This document shows positions 1-8,978 of a stretch of 64,000 bases of DNA, piece by piece. Made by a program: the position numbers and the translations under genes. The notes below the pieces were generated by a model, which was not told where the DNA came from, ran no database searches, and saw nothing but the letters and a program-made list of their open reading frames with translations. This stretch comes from Methylobacteriaceae bacterium. Its GTDB lineage: Bacteria > Pseudomonadota > Alphaproteobacteria > Rhizobiales > Beijerinckiaceae. Position 1 is the first letter of the stretch. Every line of letters starts with the position of its first letter. The DNA lies in contig JACKJC010000002.1 in assembly GCA_020638195.1 (NCBI GenBank), forward strand, positions 1-64,000, read 5' to 3'.

Positions 1-596
1 ACAAACCCGACATGGGCGAGGCGAGCTGGAAGGGCAAGCCGATCCTCGGCCTGACGCCGGCCGCGCTGCTGCGGCTCGGCGTCGCGCGCACCTTCCAGAG
101 CGTCGTATCGCTCCATGATCTGACCGTGCTCGACGTCATCAAACTCGGCGCGGCCGCGCATGCCAGGCACAAGGGCGGCTTCGCCGCGCAATTCCTCGGC
201 TCCGACAAGGCGCGCGACCAGGAATTGTGCGAGACGCTTCTGGCGCCGCTGAACCTCGCGGATGTCGCCTACAGCCAGATCCAGACGCTCTCCTACGGTC
301 AGCGCAAGTCGGTCGATCTCGCGCGCGCGCTCGCCTGCGAGCCGGAGCTTCTCTACCTCGACGAGCCCGTCGCCGGCCTTACGCTCCAGGAAGGTCTCAA
401 CATGGGCGCTGTCATCCGTTCCGTGCGCGACCGCTTCGGCTGCTCGGTCGTGATGGTCGAACACAAGATGGATGTCGTCATGGCCACCTGCGAACGCATT
501 ACCGTCATGGCGCACGGTTCGCGCATTTTCGAGGGAACGCCCGCCGAAACGCAGCGCGACCCGGAAGTGCGCCGCGTCTATCTCGGAGACGCCTGA
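1..596 (+). CDS. livG: Branched-chain amino acid-type ABC transporter ATPase (LivG), 5' partial
   Basis: Cytoplasmic ATPase of a HAAT-family importer. The reading frame is open from base 3, before the first visible ATG at 12, and the Walker A motif is missing, so the start lies outside the window. Visible motifs are the Q-loop region ARTFQS, the ABC signature LSYGQRKSVDLARAL, Walker B LLYLDEP and the switch histidine in VEHKMD, in the usual order. The stop overlaps the livH start by one base (TGATG), which indicates translational coupling. The substrate is not shown by the sequence; LivG-type ATPases also serve importers of amides, urea and aromatic acids. Confidence 0.93.
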   Translation, partial: KPDMGEASWKGKPILGLTPAALLRLGVARTFQSVVSLHDLTVLDVIKLGAAAHARHKGGFAAQFLGSDKARDQELCETLLAPLNLADVAYSQIQTLSYGQRKSVDLARALACEPELLYLDEPVAGLTLQEGLNMGAVIRSVRDRFGCSVVMVEHKMDVVMATCERITVMAHGSRIFEGTPAETQRDPEVRRVYLGDA

Positions 597-1510
597 TGAT
601 CGCCCTTCAACTCGCCATTTCCGGCATCGCCACGGGCAGCGTCTACGCGCTGATCGCGCTCGGCATCGTGCTGATCTACAAATGCTCCGGCGTGGTGAAT
701 TTCGCCCAGGGCGCCTACGCCATGCTGGGCGCCTACGTCACCTACGCCTTGCTGAAGCTCGGTCTGCCGGCGCTCCTCGCCGTTCTCTTCGGCATGGCGC
801 TGATGGCGCTTGCGGGCATGGCCACCGAACGCCTCATCCTGCGGCGCATGCTGAAGGCGCAGATCGTGTCCGTCATGATGGTCACGCTCGGCCTGCTGAT
901 CTTCTTCCGCGCTTTCTGCCTGGCCATATGGGGCCCGGACCAGATCGCCTTCCCGCAGGTCTTCCCGTCGGGCTCGATCGACTTCGCGGGCATCTTCATC
1001 ACTTACAATTATCTGGCGGCTTTCGCGCTCGCCACCACGCTCAGCGTCGCCTTCCTGTTGTTCTATCGCCATACGTCGATCGGCCTGATGCAGCGTTGCG
1101 CCGCCGACAATCCGCGCGCCGCGCTCGCCATCGGCATTCATGTCAGCAACCAGGTGTCGATCGCCTGGGCGGCCTCAGCCGCGCTTGCAGGCCTCGGCGG
1201 CGCGCTGCTCGCCACGCTTGGCGGCCTCAGTCTCAACATCTCCGACATCGGCCTCATCGCCTTTCCGGTCATCGTCGTGGGCGGCCTCGAGAGCCTGGCT
1301 GGCGCGCTGATCGCAGGCTTCCTGCTCGGCATGCTCGAGGCGTTCACCGAAGGCATGCTCTCGCCGGCCATCGAGGAATTTCTGCGCGGCTTCACGACCA
1401 TTCAATCGGTCGGCGCACTGCAGCAGGTCATTCCCTATGGCCTCCTCGTTCTGATGCTTCTCGTGCGGCCGCAAGGCATCTTCGGCCGCGCCGGAACCGA
1501 GCGGGTCTGA
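596..1510 (+). CDS. livH: Branched-chain amino acid-type ABC permease (LivH)
   Basis: Inner-membrane permease subunit of 304 residues with about eight hydrophobic segments. The N-terminus (QLAISGIATGSVYALIALGI) is typical of LivH, and the conserved loop GGLESLAGALIAGFLLG stands where the coupling region lies. The frame is open far upstream, but the ATG at 596 overlapping the livG stop and beginning MIALQ is the natural start. It would form the transmembrane heterodimer with the LivM homologue four bases downstream. Confidence 0.93.
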   Translation: MIALQLAISGIATGSVYALIALGIVLIYKCSGVVNFAQGAYAMLGAYVTYALLKLGLPALLAVLFGMALMALAGMATERLILRRMLKAQIVSVMMVTLGLLIFFRAFCLAIWGPDQIAFPQVFPSGSIDFAGIFITYNYLAAFALATTLSVAFLLFYRHTSIGLMQRCAADNPRAALAIGIHVSNQVSIAWAASAALAGLGGALLATLGGLSLNISDIGLIAFPVIVVGGLESLAGALIAGFLLGMLEAFTEGMLSPAIEEFLRGFTTIQSVGALQQVIPYGLLVLMLLVRPQGIFGRAGTERV

Positions 1511-1514
1511 CGCC

Positions 1515-2543
1515 ATGACCACACGCCAGATCCTCCTCGCGCTCGCGCTCGCCATTCTCTTCGCGGCGATCGGCTACAATTCCGGCCGCTTCTGGGCCTA
1601 TCTCATCTACGCAGTCGCTATCGCCGGCATCGGCGCGCTGTCGCTCAACCTGCTGATCGGCTTCTGCGGCCAGATCACCTTCGCGCAAGGCGCGCTGATC
1701 GGCGTCGGCGCCTATTCCGCGGCCATCGCCGGCAATGCCGGCTGGGGCGGTTTCTCGCTCCTCGTCGCGGGCGTGGTCACGGCGCTCGTCAGCCTGCTGA
1801 TCGGCCTACCGGCCTTGCGGTTGCGCGGCCTCTATTTCGCGATCTCGACGCTGGCTGCGCAATTCATCCTCGTCTACTTCTTCAAGATCCTGCAGCCGCT
1901 GACCAATGGCGTCTCGGGCCTGGTCGTCAAGCCGCTCACGCTGTTCGGCCGTCCCGTCGCAAACGATCAGGAATATGTGGTCATCTGCATCGCCATCCTG
2001 TTCCTGTCGTGGCTGTTCCTCGCGCGGATAACGCGCACGGACATGGGCCGCGCCTTTCTCGTCGTGCGTGAGAGCGAACTTGTCGCGCGCGGCATGGGCA
2101 TCGACGTCTCGCGCGCCAAAGCGCAAGCTTTCCTGCTCAGCGGCTTCTTCGCGGGCATTTGCGGCGCGCTTTTCGCGTTCACATCGCGGCTCGCCAACCC
2201 TGAAGCCTTCGAGATCGCGCTCTCGGTCGACCAGACCGCCATGATCATCGTCGGCGGCCTCGGTTCGCTCACGGGCTCGATCGTCGGCGCGGCCTTTGTC
2301 ACGCTGCTGCCGGAAGCAATCGAACGGCTCGGCGAGTTCCTGCCGGTCGCGGGCCTCGTCTCGGCCTTCCGTGAAATGGCCTTCGGCCTGCTGATCATCC
2401 TGTTCCTGTTGCTCGAGCCGCGCGGTCTCGTCGCGTTCGTGCGTCGCCTTGCCGCTCGCTGGAGCGGCAAGGCCAAGGCTCCGGCGAAACGTGCGCCAGC
2501 CAAGACTTCAAACCGCGCCGTCACGGCGCAAGATGGGAGGTAG
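1515..2543 (+). CDS. livM: Branched-chain amino acid-type ABC permease (LivM)
   Basis: Second permease subunit, 342 residues. LivM hallmarks are SLNLLIGFCGQITFAQGA near residues 44-61, LPALRLRGLYFAISTLA near 98-114, and the C-terminal loop IVGGLGSLTGSIVGA. The C-terminus ends in a basic cytoplasmic tail (KAKAPAKRAPAK). It begins four bases after livH and is followed three bases later by the receptor gene, so livGHM and the receptor are one transcription unit. Confidence 0.93.
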   Translation: MTTRQILLALALAILFAAIGYNSGRFWAYLIYAVAIAGIGALSLNLLIGFCGQITFAQGALIGVGAYSAAIAGNAGWGGFSLLVAGVVTALVSLLIGLPALRLRGLYFAISTLAAQFILVYFFKILQPLTNGVSGLVVKPLTLFGRPVANDQEYVVICIAILFLSWLFLARITRTDMGRAFLVVRESELVARGMGIDVSRAKAQAFLLSGFFAGICGALFAFTSRLANPEAFEIALSVDQTAMIIVGGLGSLTGSIVGAAFVTLLPEAIERLGEFLPVAGLVSAFREMAFGLLIILFLLLEPRGLVAFVRRLAARWSGKAKAPAKRAPAKTSNRAVTAQDGR

Positions 2544-2546
2544 AAA

Positions 2547-4004
2547 ATGAAGAAACTCGTCCTCGGCGCGGCGATCGCCGCGACGCTCGCCGCCGCGCCC
2601 GCGCGCGCCGACATAACGGTCTGCACGTGGGGCACGATCACCGGACCGGACGCACTGGTCAACGGCATGACCTACGGCACAGCCGACTATCTCAAGTATC
2701 TCAACGAATCCAAGGGCGGCATCGCGGGCGAGAAGATCAAGGTTCTGATGCTCGACGGCCGTTACAAGCTGGACGAAGAGCTGAAGATCTACCGCCGCTG
2801 CGCCGATCAGGAACAGGCGGTCGTGATCAACGGCTGGTCGACAGGCGCCGCCAAGGCGCTGCGCGACCAGATCCAGCAGGACGCCATTCCGTTCATTTCC
2901 GAGTCCTTCGCCAGCGAAGTTCTCGACCCCGCCAAGTACCCCTACACGTTCATTGCGGGCCCGACCTACGAGCAGCAGATGATCATCGCGCTGCGCGATC
3001 TCGCGGCCAAGGGCGGCAAGAACGTCGTGCTGATGTATTCCGACAATGAGTACGGCCGTGGCCCCGTCAATGTCGTGCGCCAGTCGGGCGTCATCGAGAA
3101 GCTCGGCCTGAAGCTCGTCGATCTCGTCGAATATCGCTACGACGCGCAGGACGTGACCGCGCAGATGCTGCGCATCAAGGCCAAAAACCCGGACATGATC
3201 TACGTGCAGGGTTCGACGCCGCAGCTGATCGTCGCGCTGCGCGACGCCGCCAAGGCCGGCCTGTCGGCCAAGCTCTTCGTCGGCAATATGTACAACATCA
3301 GCCCGGCGATCCCGCAGCAGCTCGGCGCCGCAGCGGAAGGCTTCCGCGCCATCCAGACCTACGCTTTCTACGGCGACGATTTCCCCGCGATGAAGGAGAT
3401 CGAGGAATACGCCAAGAAGAACGAGGTGGAGAAGAAGGACATCTATTTCGTCAAGGGCTGGCTCAAGGGTAAAGTGATCGCCGCCGCCATCGAAAACGCG
3501 ATCAAGAAGGCTGGCGGCAAGGTTCCGACCGACATAAAGGCCTTCCGCAAGGCCGTGCGCGACGAGATGGAATCGCTCAAGAACTTCGACACCGGCGGCA
3601 TCACCCCGCCGTTCACCTATGCCGACCATCAGGGCTCGGTGCAGGCGCGCATCGCCGAGATCAAGGGCGGCATGCCGGTCAATCGACCAATGCACCGAGG
3701 CGAAAGTTCGGTGGAAGATACGCCGCTGAACGTCAGGGCGTGTCGGTTCATCATGACGCTTTGTATCGAAGCGCTCGACGTGATGTGGACGTGCAGGTGG
3801 GCCAGGCGCTGGTCGCGCTTGGGCGCCAACGGCGCCGGCAGACGACGCTGTTTTCAAAGCCATTGCCGGCATGCAGTTCGAACGCGGCGAGTCACCGAGG
3901 GCGAGATCACGATCGAGTGGCTTCCTGCGCCCGCGCCTATCCTGCCGCCATCACGCGGGCGCGGAATCGCGCTTCGCAGGACGGCCAGTGCTTCCGTTCG
4001 ATGA
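2547..4004 (+). CDS. HAAT-type ABC solute-binding protein with disrupted C-terminus
   Basis: Periplasmic receptor of the LivJ/K type (Peripla_BP_6 fold). It has a Sec signal peptide (MKKLVLGAAIAATLAAAPARA) and a normal two-lobed receptor to about residue 375 (IAEIKGG, near base 3672). After that the frame runs through about 110 residues unrelated to any receptor, rich in Arg, Trp and Cys, until a stop at 4002-4004. These residues are read out of frame through the remains of livF, so the native C-terminus has been lost by an indel. The protein may still fold, because most of the second lobe is present, but the final helix and the correct stop are gone. Usual family length is 380-420 residues; here it is 485. 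Confidence 0.8.
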   Translation: MKKLVLGAAIAATLAAAPARADITVCTWGTITGPDALVNGMTYGTADYLKYLNESKGGIAGEKIKVLMLDGRYKLDEELKIYRRCADQEQAVVINGWSTGAAKALRDQIQQDAIPFISESFASEVLDPAKYPYTFIAGPTYEQQMIIALRDLAAKGGKNVVLMYSDNEYGRGPVNVVRQSGVIEKLGLKLVDLVEYRYDAQDVTAQMLRIKAKNPDMIYVQGSTPQLIVALRDAAKAGLSAKLFVGNMYNISPAIPQQLGAAAEGFRAIQTYAFYGDDFPAMKEIEEYAKKNEVEKKDIYFVKGWLKGKVIAAAIENAIKKAGGKVPTDIKAFRKAVRDEMESLKNFDTGGITPPFTYADHQGSVQARIAEIKGGMPVNRPMHRGESSVEDTPLNVRACRFIMTLCIEALDVMWTCRWARRWSRLGANGAGRRRCFQSHCRHAVRTRRVTEGEITIEWLPAPAPILPPSRGRGIALRRTASASVR

Positions 4005-4420
4005 CGTCGCCGAAAATCTTGCGCGGCGGCCTTGTTGAAGCCCTCAGCGCGAACGAAATGCTCGATCTGTCTTCGATTATTTCCCATGCTGAAGGAAATG
4101 AGCGCGCGCTGCTGGCTTATCATCTGTCGGGCGGGTAGTAGATGCTCGTCATCGCCATGGCCTCGATAAGCCAGCCGCGACTGCTTCTGCTCGACGAGCT
4201 GAGCTCGGCCTTTCGCCCGTTATGGTGCGCAGCCGGTGTTCGGATTACCGAAGCGCATCGCGACCTCGGCACGAGCGTCGTCATCGCTTTCGAACAGACT
4301 GTGCCGCGTCTGCGGATCGCGTAATCACGCCTATGTTCTGTCGCGCGGCAGGGTCGCCATTCATGCGCCGCCGTCGGAAGTGACGGAGGATCAATGTGGC
4401 AGCGCGTCTATCTGAGCTGA
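3700..4420 (+). pseudogene. Decayed livF-type ABC ATPase
   Basis: Pieces of a LivF ATPase appear in order but in different frames. There is an N-terminal segment SVHHDALY (about 3740), a broken Walker A region GANGAG (about 3826), GEITI (about 3900), PAAITRA, QCFRSMT (about 3990), NEMLD (about 4056), then MLVIAMASISQPRLLLLDEL (4142-4201, signature/Walker B), DLGTSVVI, HAYVLSRGRVAIHAP and the C-terminal QRVYLS with a stop at 4418-4420. At least five frame changes separate these blocks and the Walker A lysine is lost. It sits where livF is expected, directly after the receptor. No functional product is likely. Confidence 0.85.
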
Positions 4421-4433
4421 GAGAACGACGACA

Positions 4434-5286
4434 ATGGGCAAGGTCTTTGATCGAAGTTGCGCGAACGGCCTGTGTAGGGCCGCGAACGCCACGGCATTCC
4501 GTCACGTCGGGGAGTGTCGCCGATGGCCTCAGTGGTGGAGTGCCGGCGCGGCCATCATCCGTTCACGCCTACGATCCCGCCAGCGACCGGTCGCCAGAAC
4601 GACAATTGAGACCTACGCGCGCATCATCGAGTATTCGCGCCAAGGTCGACGCGCGTCATCGTCTATCCCACCATCCCGCTCGCGGGTTCGACTATGCGAG
4701 CGCCATCGCAGCAGCTTCGCGCACGGCTGAGCTGGCGTCGGTTTGCTCGAATGGACCGTCTGCGACCCTGGCTCCCTGCAATTTCGCGCGCTTGACGAGG
4801 TGCAGGCGGTAGATCAGGCGGCGGGCTTCGCCCATCGAACCCACGGCCGATATCCGCGAGGGCCTGCGCATTTCCAGCGAATGCGCTGCATCCGCTACGC
4901 CATCTACGAGCTGGGTTTTACCGCGCCCCGGCTCGCGCCTGCCTGCTTACGCCCGCCTGCTGCAGCCGATCTACCGCTTCATGTTCTCGGACGAGTTCGC
5001 CTGGGGCTTTCCGACCAAGGCGCACTATCTCGACACGCACCTCGCCCTGCTCGACGAATGCGCGCCCAATGCGCCCTGGATGGTCGCTGGTCTCGGCGTC
5101 GACATCCGCCCGCTGATCGCGACGGCGGTCGAGCGCGGCGGCCATGTGCGTGTCGGCCTGGAGGATGCGCCCTGGCGCACGGACCTCGCCAACCGCGCCT
5201 GGGTCGAAGAGGCCGCGACCGCGATCCGCGCGGCCGGAGGCGAGCCCGCGAGCGCGCGCGAGGTTCGCGCGGCGCTCGATCATTGA
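4434..5286 (+). pseudogene. Decayed DUF849/BKACE-type beta-keto acid cleavage enzyme
   Basis: Remnant of a 3-keto-5-aminohexanoate-cleavage-enzyme family protein (a Zn-dependent TIM barrel that cleaves beta-keto acids with acetyl-CoA). The pieces are MGKVF at 4434, then in other frames VADGLS, HAYDPASDR, ETYARIIE, YASAIAAASR, LEWTVCDPGSLQF (about 4745), YAIYELGF (about 4900), and finally one intact stretch at 4981-5286. That stretch starts MFSDEFAWGFPTKAHYLDTH and includes VAGLGVDIRPLIA and GGHVRVGLEDAPWRTD, the typical C-terminus. Several indels interrupt the first 550 bases. Only the last 100 codons are clean. Confidence 0.8.
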
Positions 5287-5295
5287 AGCGCAGCG

Positions 5296-6189
5296 TCAGT
5301 GCGCCGCTTCGTAACGCGCGATGAACGCTTCGATCTCGACGCACGTTTCCCGAGGCGCCTCTTCGGGAATGAAATGCCCGCAATCGAGCGCGCGGCCTGT
5401 CACATTGACTGCGACCTCGCGCCAGTCGGCGACGCAATCGAACATCTTGCCGACCACGGCGCGCGCACCCCACAGCGTCAGCAGAGGCGTCGCGATCTTC
5501 TTGCCGCGATCGGCGCGGTCGTGCTCGAGATCGATCGTTCCCGCCGCGCGATAATCTTCGCAGGAGGCGTGGATCGCCGCGGGATCGGCGAAGCAGCGTA
5601 CATATTCGTCGATCGCCGCCTGGTCGAAGCCCGATAGATCGGCCTCCGCGCGACCGACTCGCCCCAGCAATAGCAAAGGAATCTGCCCCTGCAGCAGGCG
5701 CTCCGGCAGGGGCGCGGGCTGCAGCATCAAGAACCAGTGATAATACGCCGTCGCGAACGCGATGTCGGTGCTCTCGAACATTTTCAGCGTCGGCGAAATG
5801 TCGAGCACCGTCAGCGTGCGGATGCGGCTTTCGTGGTCGCGCGTCAGGCGATGCGCAACGCGACCGCCGCGATCGTGGCCGACGAGATGGAAGGTCTCGT
5901 GCCCGAGCGTCTCCATCAACTCTACCATGTCGAGACCCATGGCGCGTTTCGAGTAGTTGGAATGGTCGGGCAGGCCCTCCGGCTTCGAACTGTCGCCATA
6001 GCCGCGCAGGTCCGCGCAGATCACCCGATAGTTCCGCGCGAGCCGAGGCGCGATCTTGTGCCAGCACGCATGCGTCTCGGGATAGCCGTGCAGCAGCAGC
6101 ACGGGCTCCCCGGCGCCGCCCGCGACATAGTTGATCGTCGCGCCGCTGGTTTCGACGCGGCCGCCTTCGAAGCCGGGAAAAAGTCTCAT
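5296..6189 (-). CDS. Alpha/beta hydrolase, haloacetate (fluoroacetate) dehalogenase family
   Basis: A 297-residue hydrolase. The nucleophile elbow is GHDRGGR, so the nucleophile is Asp106 rather than Ser, followed by Arg107 and Arg110; the halide-pocket pair His151-Trp152 lies in ATAYYHWF, and a catalytic His is in LDCGHFIPEEAPRE. These match the characterised fluoroacetate dehalogenase residues Asp110, Arg111, Arg114, His155 and Trp156 with a constant offset of four. The reaction would be hydrolytic removal of a halide from a 2-haloacid. I chose the ATG at 6189 because AGGAAAC lies just upstream; an earlier in-frame start has no such site. It converges on the BKACE remnant and is 352 bases downstream of the amidohydrolase. 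Substrate is inferred only. Confidence 0.85.
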   Translation of the reverse strand: MRLFPGFEGGRVETSGATINYVAGGAGEPVLLLHGYPETHACWHKIAPRLARNYRVICADLRGYGDSSKPEGLPDHSNYSKRAMGLDMVELMETLGHETFHLVGHDRGGRVAHRLTRDHESRIRTLTVLDISPTLKMFESTDIAFATAYYHWFLMLQPAPLPERLLQGQIPLLLLGRVGRAEADLSGFDQAAIDEYVRCFADPAAIHASCEDYRAAGTIDLEHDRADRGKKIATPLLTLWGARAVVGKMFDCVADWREVAVNVTGRALDCGHFIPEEAPRETCVEIEAFIARYEAAH

Positions 6190-6541
6190 GATCGTTTCCT
6201 GTCCATGGGCCGTCGCGGACCCCGACGAAGAAAGCGGATCCGCCGACCTGGTCGCTCTCGAGCGCGATCTCCAATCCGTCGCGATCGGCGTAGCCACTGT
6301 CTCATGCTTGCGCCGGTTACGACCGTCGTCCGACGCGCCCCAATCGCGCTCGCTGATGACTCGAGACTGACATGTGCAATGCTGTCAGGGACATCCGAGA
6401 AATACGCCGGCCGCCGACACGAAAAATCACAGGTCGCGAAGCGACTCCGGCAGGCCTTATGGAATTGCCATATGCGTGAACGAGATCGACTGAGGCGACA
6501 ACTTGCCCCCAGATCCAACGAATTCGGCTTCAGCCTTCGTC
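6190..6541. other. 352-base interval with no recognisable gene
   Basis: This lies between the dehalogenase start and the amidohydrolase stop. All six frames give only short, arginine-rich, unrecognisable translations. It presumably holds the dehalogenase promoter. I see no convincing -35/-10 pair and no hairpin with a T-tract. Confidence 0.5.
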
Positions 6542-8203
6542 TCAGCCGCCGTATACAGCTTCTCCCTCGAACACCGTCTTCTCGACTCGTGTCTCGGCGA
6601 TCGCCTCAGGCTCGACTGCATAGAGGTCGCGGTCGAGCACGATGAAATCCGCCGACAAACCGGCCCGCAGCGCGCCCGTCGTATCGGCGCGGCCCATGGC
6701 GCGTGCGCCGTTGACCGTGAACAGCGGCAGTGCTTTGTCGAGCGTGATCGCCTCGCCCGGGCCCACCGCGCCGGGATAGGCCCCCTTGGGATGGCGGCGC
6801 AACAGCATTCCCGAAAGGCCGATCCACGGATCGACATCGGGCGCGGCGGCCGGCCAGTCCGAGCCGTAGACGAGATCGGCGCCCGCCTGCATCAACGAGC
6901 GGATCGGGTGGCAGCGCTGGGTGCGCTCCGGCCCGAGAACGAGGTTCTGACCGGCGGTGATCGCATTGGGGAACCAGAGTTTCGGCGAGACTTCCGCGAC
7001 CGCGCCGAGTTCGCGAAAGCGCGGCAGGTCGTCGGCATGGACGAAGGGGGTATGCGCGATCTCGTGTCGGAGCCCGCTCGCACCGTTACGCTGGCGCGCG
7101 GCGGCGATGCCGTCGAGCCCGGCGCGCACGGCGCGGTCGCCGACCGCATGCATTTTTACCGTGAAGCCGAGGCGGTCCAACGCGGCGATCTCGTCCGCGA
7201 TGGTGTCGGGCGAAATCTGCAATAGCGCGTCGGCGTCGTATCTGGCGGGATCATAGCCTGGCGCCGAGCCCGGCAGGTACGGATCGAGGAAGGACGCGGT
7301 CAGGCTCGGCGCAACGCCGTCGAGAAAAAGTTTCGCGTAGTCGCAGCGCACATGCGGGCGCGCATATTTCTTTCGCCATTCGACAAGCGTCTCGTAGGGG
7401 ACAAAGTCTTCGGCGATGGGGGATTGCCGCACCAGATGACAGGCGACGTGCAGTTTCAGCGCGCCGGAATCGTCGGCGCCGCAATAGGCGACGAGATCGC
7501 TCTCGATCGCCATCGGCTCCTTGAATCCCGTCAGGCCGAGCGCATGAAACGTCTTCGTCACATAGGCGGCGGCTTCGCGGTTCTGGCGATCGGTCACGAT
7601 CAGCGCGCTGCGCACGGGCGCGGTCGCGGCTTCCGACAGCGCGCCGTCGGGCTCGCCGTTCGCGTCGCGTCCGATATGCCCCCCATGCGGATCGGCGCTT
7701 TCGCGCGATATGCCGGCAATTGTGAGCGCACGGCTGTTGACCCACATGTTGTGTTGCGTCGTGTCGCGCAGGGCGACTGGATGGTCCGGCGCTATGCGAT
7801 CGAGAATTGCCCGCGGGCTCTCGGGAAGTTGAGCGACATGTTCGAGCCGCCACGGGCCGCCGTCGATCCATTCGCCGGGCGGCAATGTCCTTGCTCGCTC
7901 CGTGACGGCTGAAAACAACTGGTTGAGCGTCGCGGCATAGCCGACGAAACATTCGAAGAGATCGCGCCGGCCGCCCCACAGCGCATGCGTGTGCGAATCG
8001 ATGAGCCCAGGCATGACGAAACGTCCGTGCATATCGATACGGCGCGTTCCCGGCCCGGCGATCGCCTCGATGGAAGCATCGTCTCCGATCGCGACGATAC
8101 GTCCGGCGCGCGCGGCGATTGCGTTGGCCCAGGGCTGGGCGGGATCCATGGTGCGGATGCGGCCGTTGACCCAGATCGTATCGGGACGAGGCGTTACGCT
8201 CAT
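6542..8203 (-). CDS. YtcJ-type amidohydrolase
   Basis: A 553-residue metal-dependent amidohydrolase of the YtcJ / N-substituted formamide deformylase group. It begins with the beta-sandwich segment (DTIWVNGRIRTMDP), has the metal-binding HxH in GLIDSHTHALWGG, later LKLHVACHLV and VKMHAVGDRAVRAGLDGI, and the C-terminal metal-site block VYGSDWPAAAPDVDPW. Such enzymes hydrolyse amide or related C-N bonds; the substrate is unknown. The ATG at 8203 is preceded by GAGGGG. It is the last gene of the MarR-ABC operon, ten bases after the permease, so it probably acts on the imported compound. Confidence 0.85.
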   Translation of the reverse strand: MSVTPRPDTIWVNGRIRTMDPAQPWANAIAARAGRIVAIGDDASIEAIAGPGTRRIDMHGRFVMPGLIDSHTHALWGGRRDLFECFVGYAATLNQLFSAVTERARTLPPGEWIDGGPWRLEHVAQLPESPRAILDRIAPDHPVALRDTTQHNMWVNSRALTIAGISRESADPHGGHIGRDANGEPDGALSEAATAPVRSALIVTDRQNREAAAYVTKTFHALGLTGFKEPMAIESDLVAYCGADDSGALKLHVACHLVRQSPIAEDFVPYETLVEWRKKYARPHVRCDYAKLFLDGVAPSLTASFLDPYLPGSAPGYDPARYDADALLQISPDTIADEIAALDRLGFTVKMHAVGDRAVRAGLDGIAAARQRNGASGLRHEIAHTPFVHADDLPRFRELGAVAEVSPKLWFPNAITAGQNLVLGPERTQRCHPIRSLMQAGADLVYGSDWPAAAPDVDPWIGLSGMLLRRHPKGAYPGAVGPGEAITLDKALPLFTVNGARAMGRADTTGALRAGLSADFIVLDRDLYAVEPEAIAETRVEKTVFEGEAVYGG

Positions 8204-8213
8204 GTCGGCCCCT

Positions 8214-8978
8214 CTAGCCTTGTCCTTCTGCGCCGCCCGTCGTCGCATAGTGCCAGGCGAGCAGGCGTCGATCGAGCCGGAGGAAAAGATCGTTGACAAG
8301 AAAACCGACGACGGCGATGGCGACAACGCCAGCAAGGCCGTCGGCTATGCGGAAGTTCTCCTGACTGCGCAGGAGGTAGACGCCGATGCCGTTCGTCGTC
8401 AGCAGCATTTCGGCGATGACCGACACGAGTAGGGCGGCTGCGACCGCCAGACGGATGCCGGTCATGATGATTGGCATGGCGGCGGGCAGGTCGATGAAGG
8501 CCATGATCTCGAGCCGAGACAGGCGTAGCGAACGGCCGACATTCGTCAGCATCGGATGATTGGCGCGCACGCCGTCTATCGCGCCGATCAGGATTGGGAA
8601 GGCGCAGGTATAGACGATCATCGCGATCTTTCCGGCGTCGCCAGTGCCTGCGAACAGAAGCGCGATGGGCGCCACCGCCGGCGGCGGAATCGGCCGCAGC
8701 ATGTTCACCAGTGGTTCGAAGATATCGCCGAGAAAACGCACCCGTCCGATCAGCGCGCCGAACGGGACCATGACCGCGACCGCGATAGCCAGCCCAATGG
8801 CGGCGCGGCGCAGCGTGTCGACGATCTGCGCGGCGATGACGCCGCCATTGGCCCAGAGCGCCGCGAGAACCGTCGAGAACGGCGGGAAGAACGAATTCTG
8901 GCCGGCGCGCGCGGCCAGTTCCCATGCGCCGAGCAGCAAAAGGCCGAGGACGATTGCTGGAACATTGAGACGTCTCAC
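8214..8978 (-). CDS. ABC transporter permease, nitrate/sulfonate/taurine type
   Basis: A 254-residue inner-membrane permease of the SsuC/TauC family (binding-protein-dependent transport fold). The N-terminal membrane anchor is followed by RPIPPPAVAPIALLF and the EAA-type loop (SLRLSRLEIMAFIDLPAAMP). The start is GTG at 8978, overlapping the stop of the previous permease by four bases (GTGA). The two permeases are about equal in length and related, so they should form a heterodimer. Confidence 0.9.
   Translation of the reverse strand: MRRLNVPAIVLGLLLLGAWELAARAGQNSFFPPFSTVLAALWANGGVIAAQIVDTLRRAAIGLAIAVAVMVPFGALIGRVRFLGDIFEPLVNMLRPIPPPAVAPIALLFAGTGDAGKIAMIVYTCAFPILIGAIDGVRANHPMLTNVGRSLRLSRLEIMAFIDLPAAMPIIMTGIRLAVAAALLVSVIAEMLLTTNGIGVYLLRSQENFRIADGLAGVVAIAVVGFLVNDLFLRLDRRLLAWHYATTGGAEGQG

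Noticed and set aside
227..595. An upstream extension of the livH frame that would add about 120 residues
   Set aside because: It reads antisense-like arginine-rich sequence through livG; LivH starts naturally at 596 with a TGATG junction.
4979..5285. Minus-strand frame running through the BKACE remnant into the dehalogenase region
   Set aside because: Arginine/proline-rich shadow of high-GC coding DNA; no motif or ribosome site.
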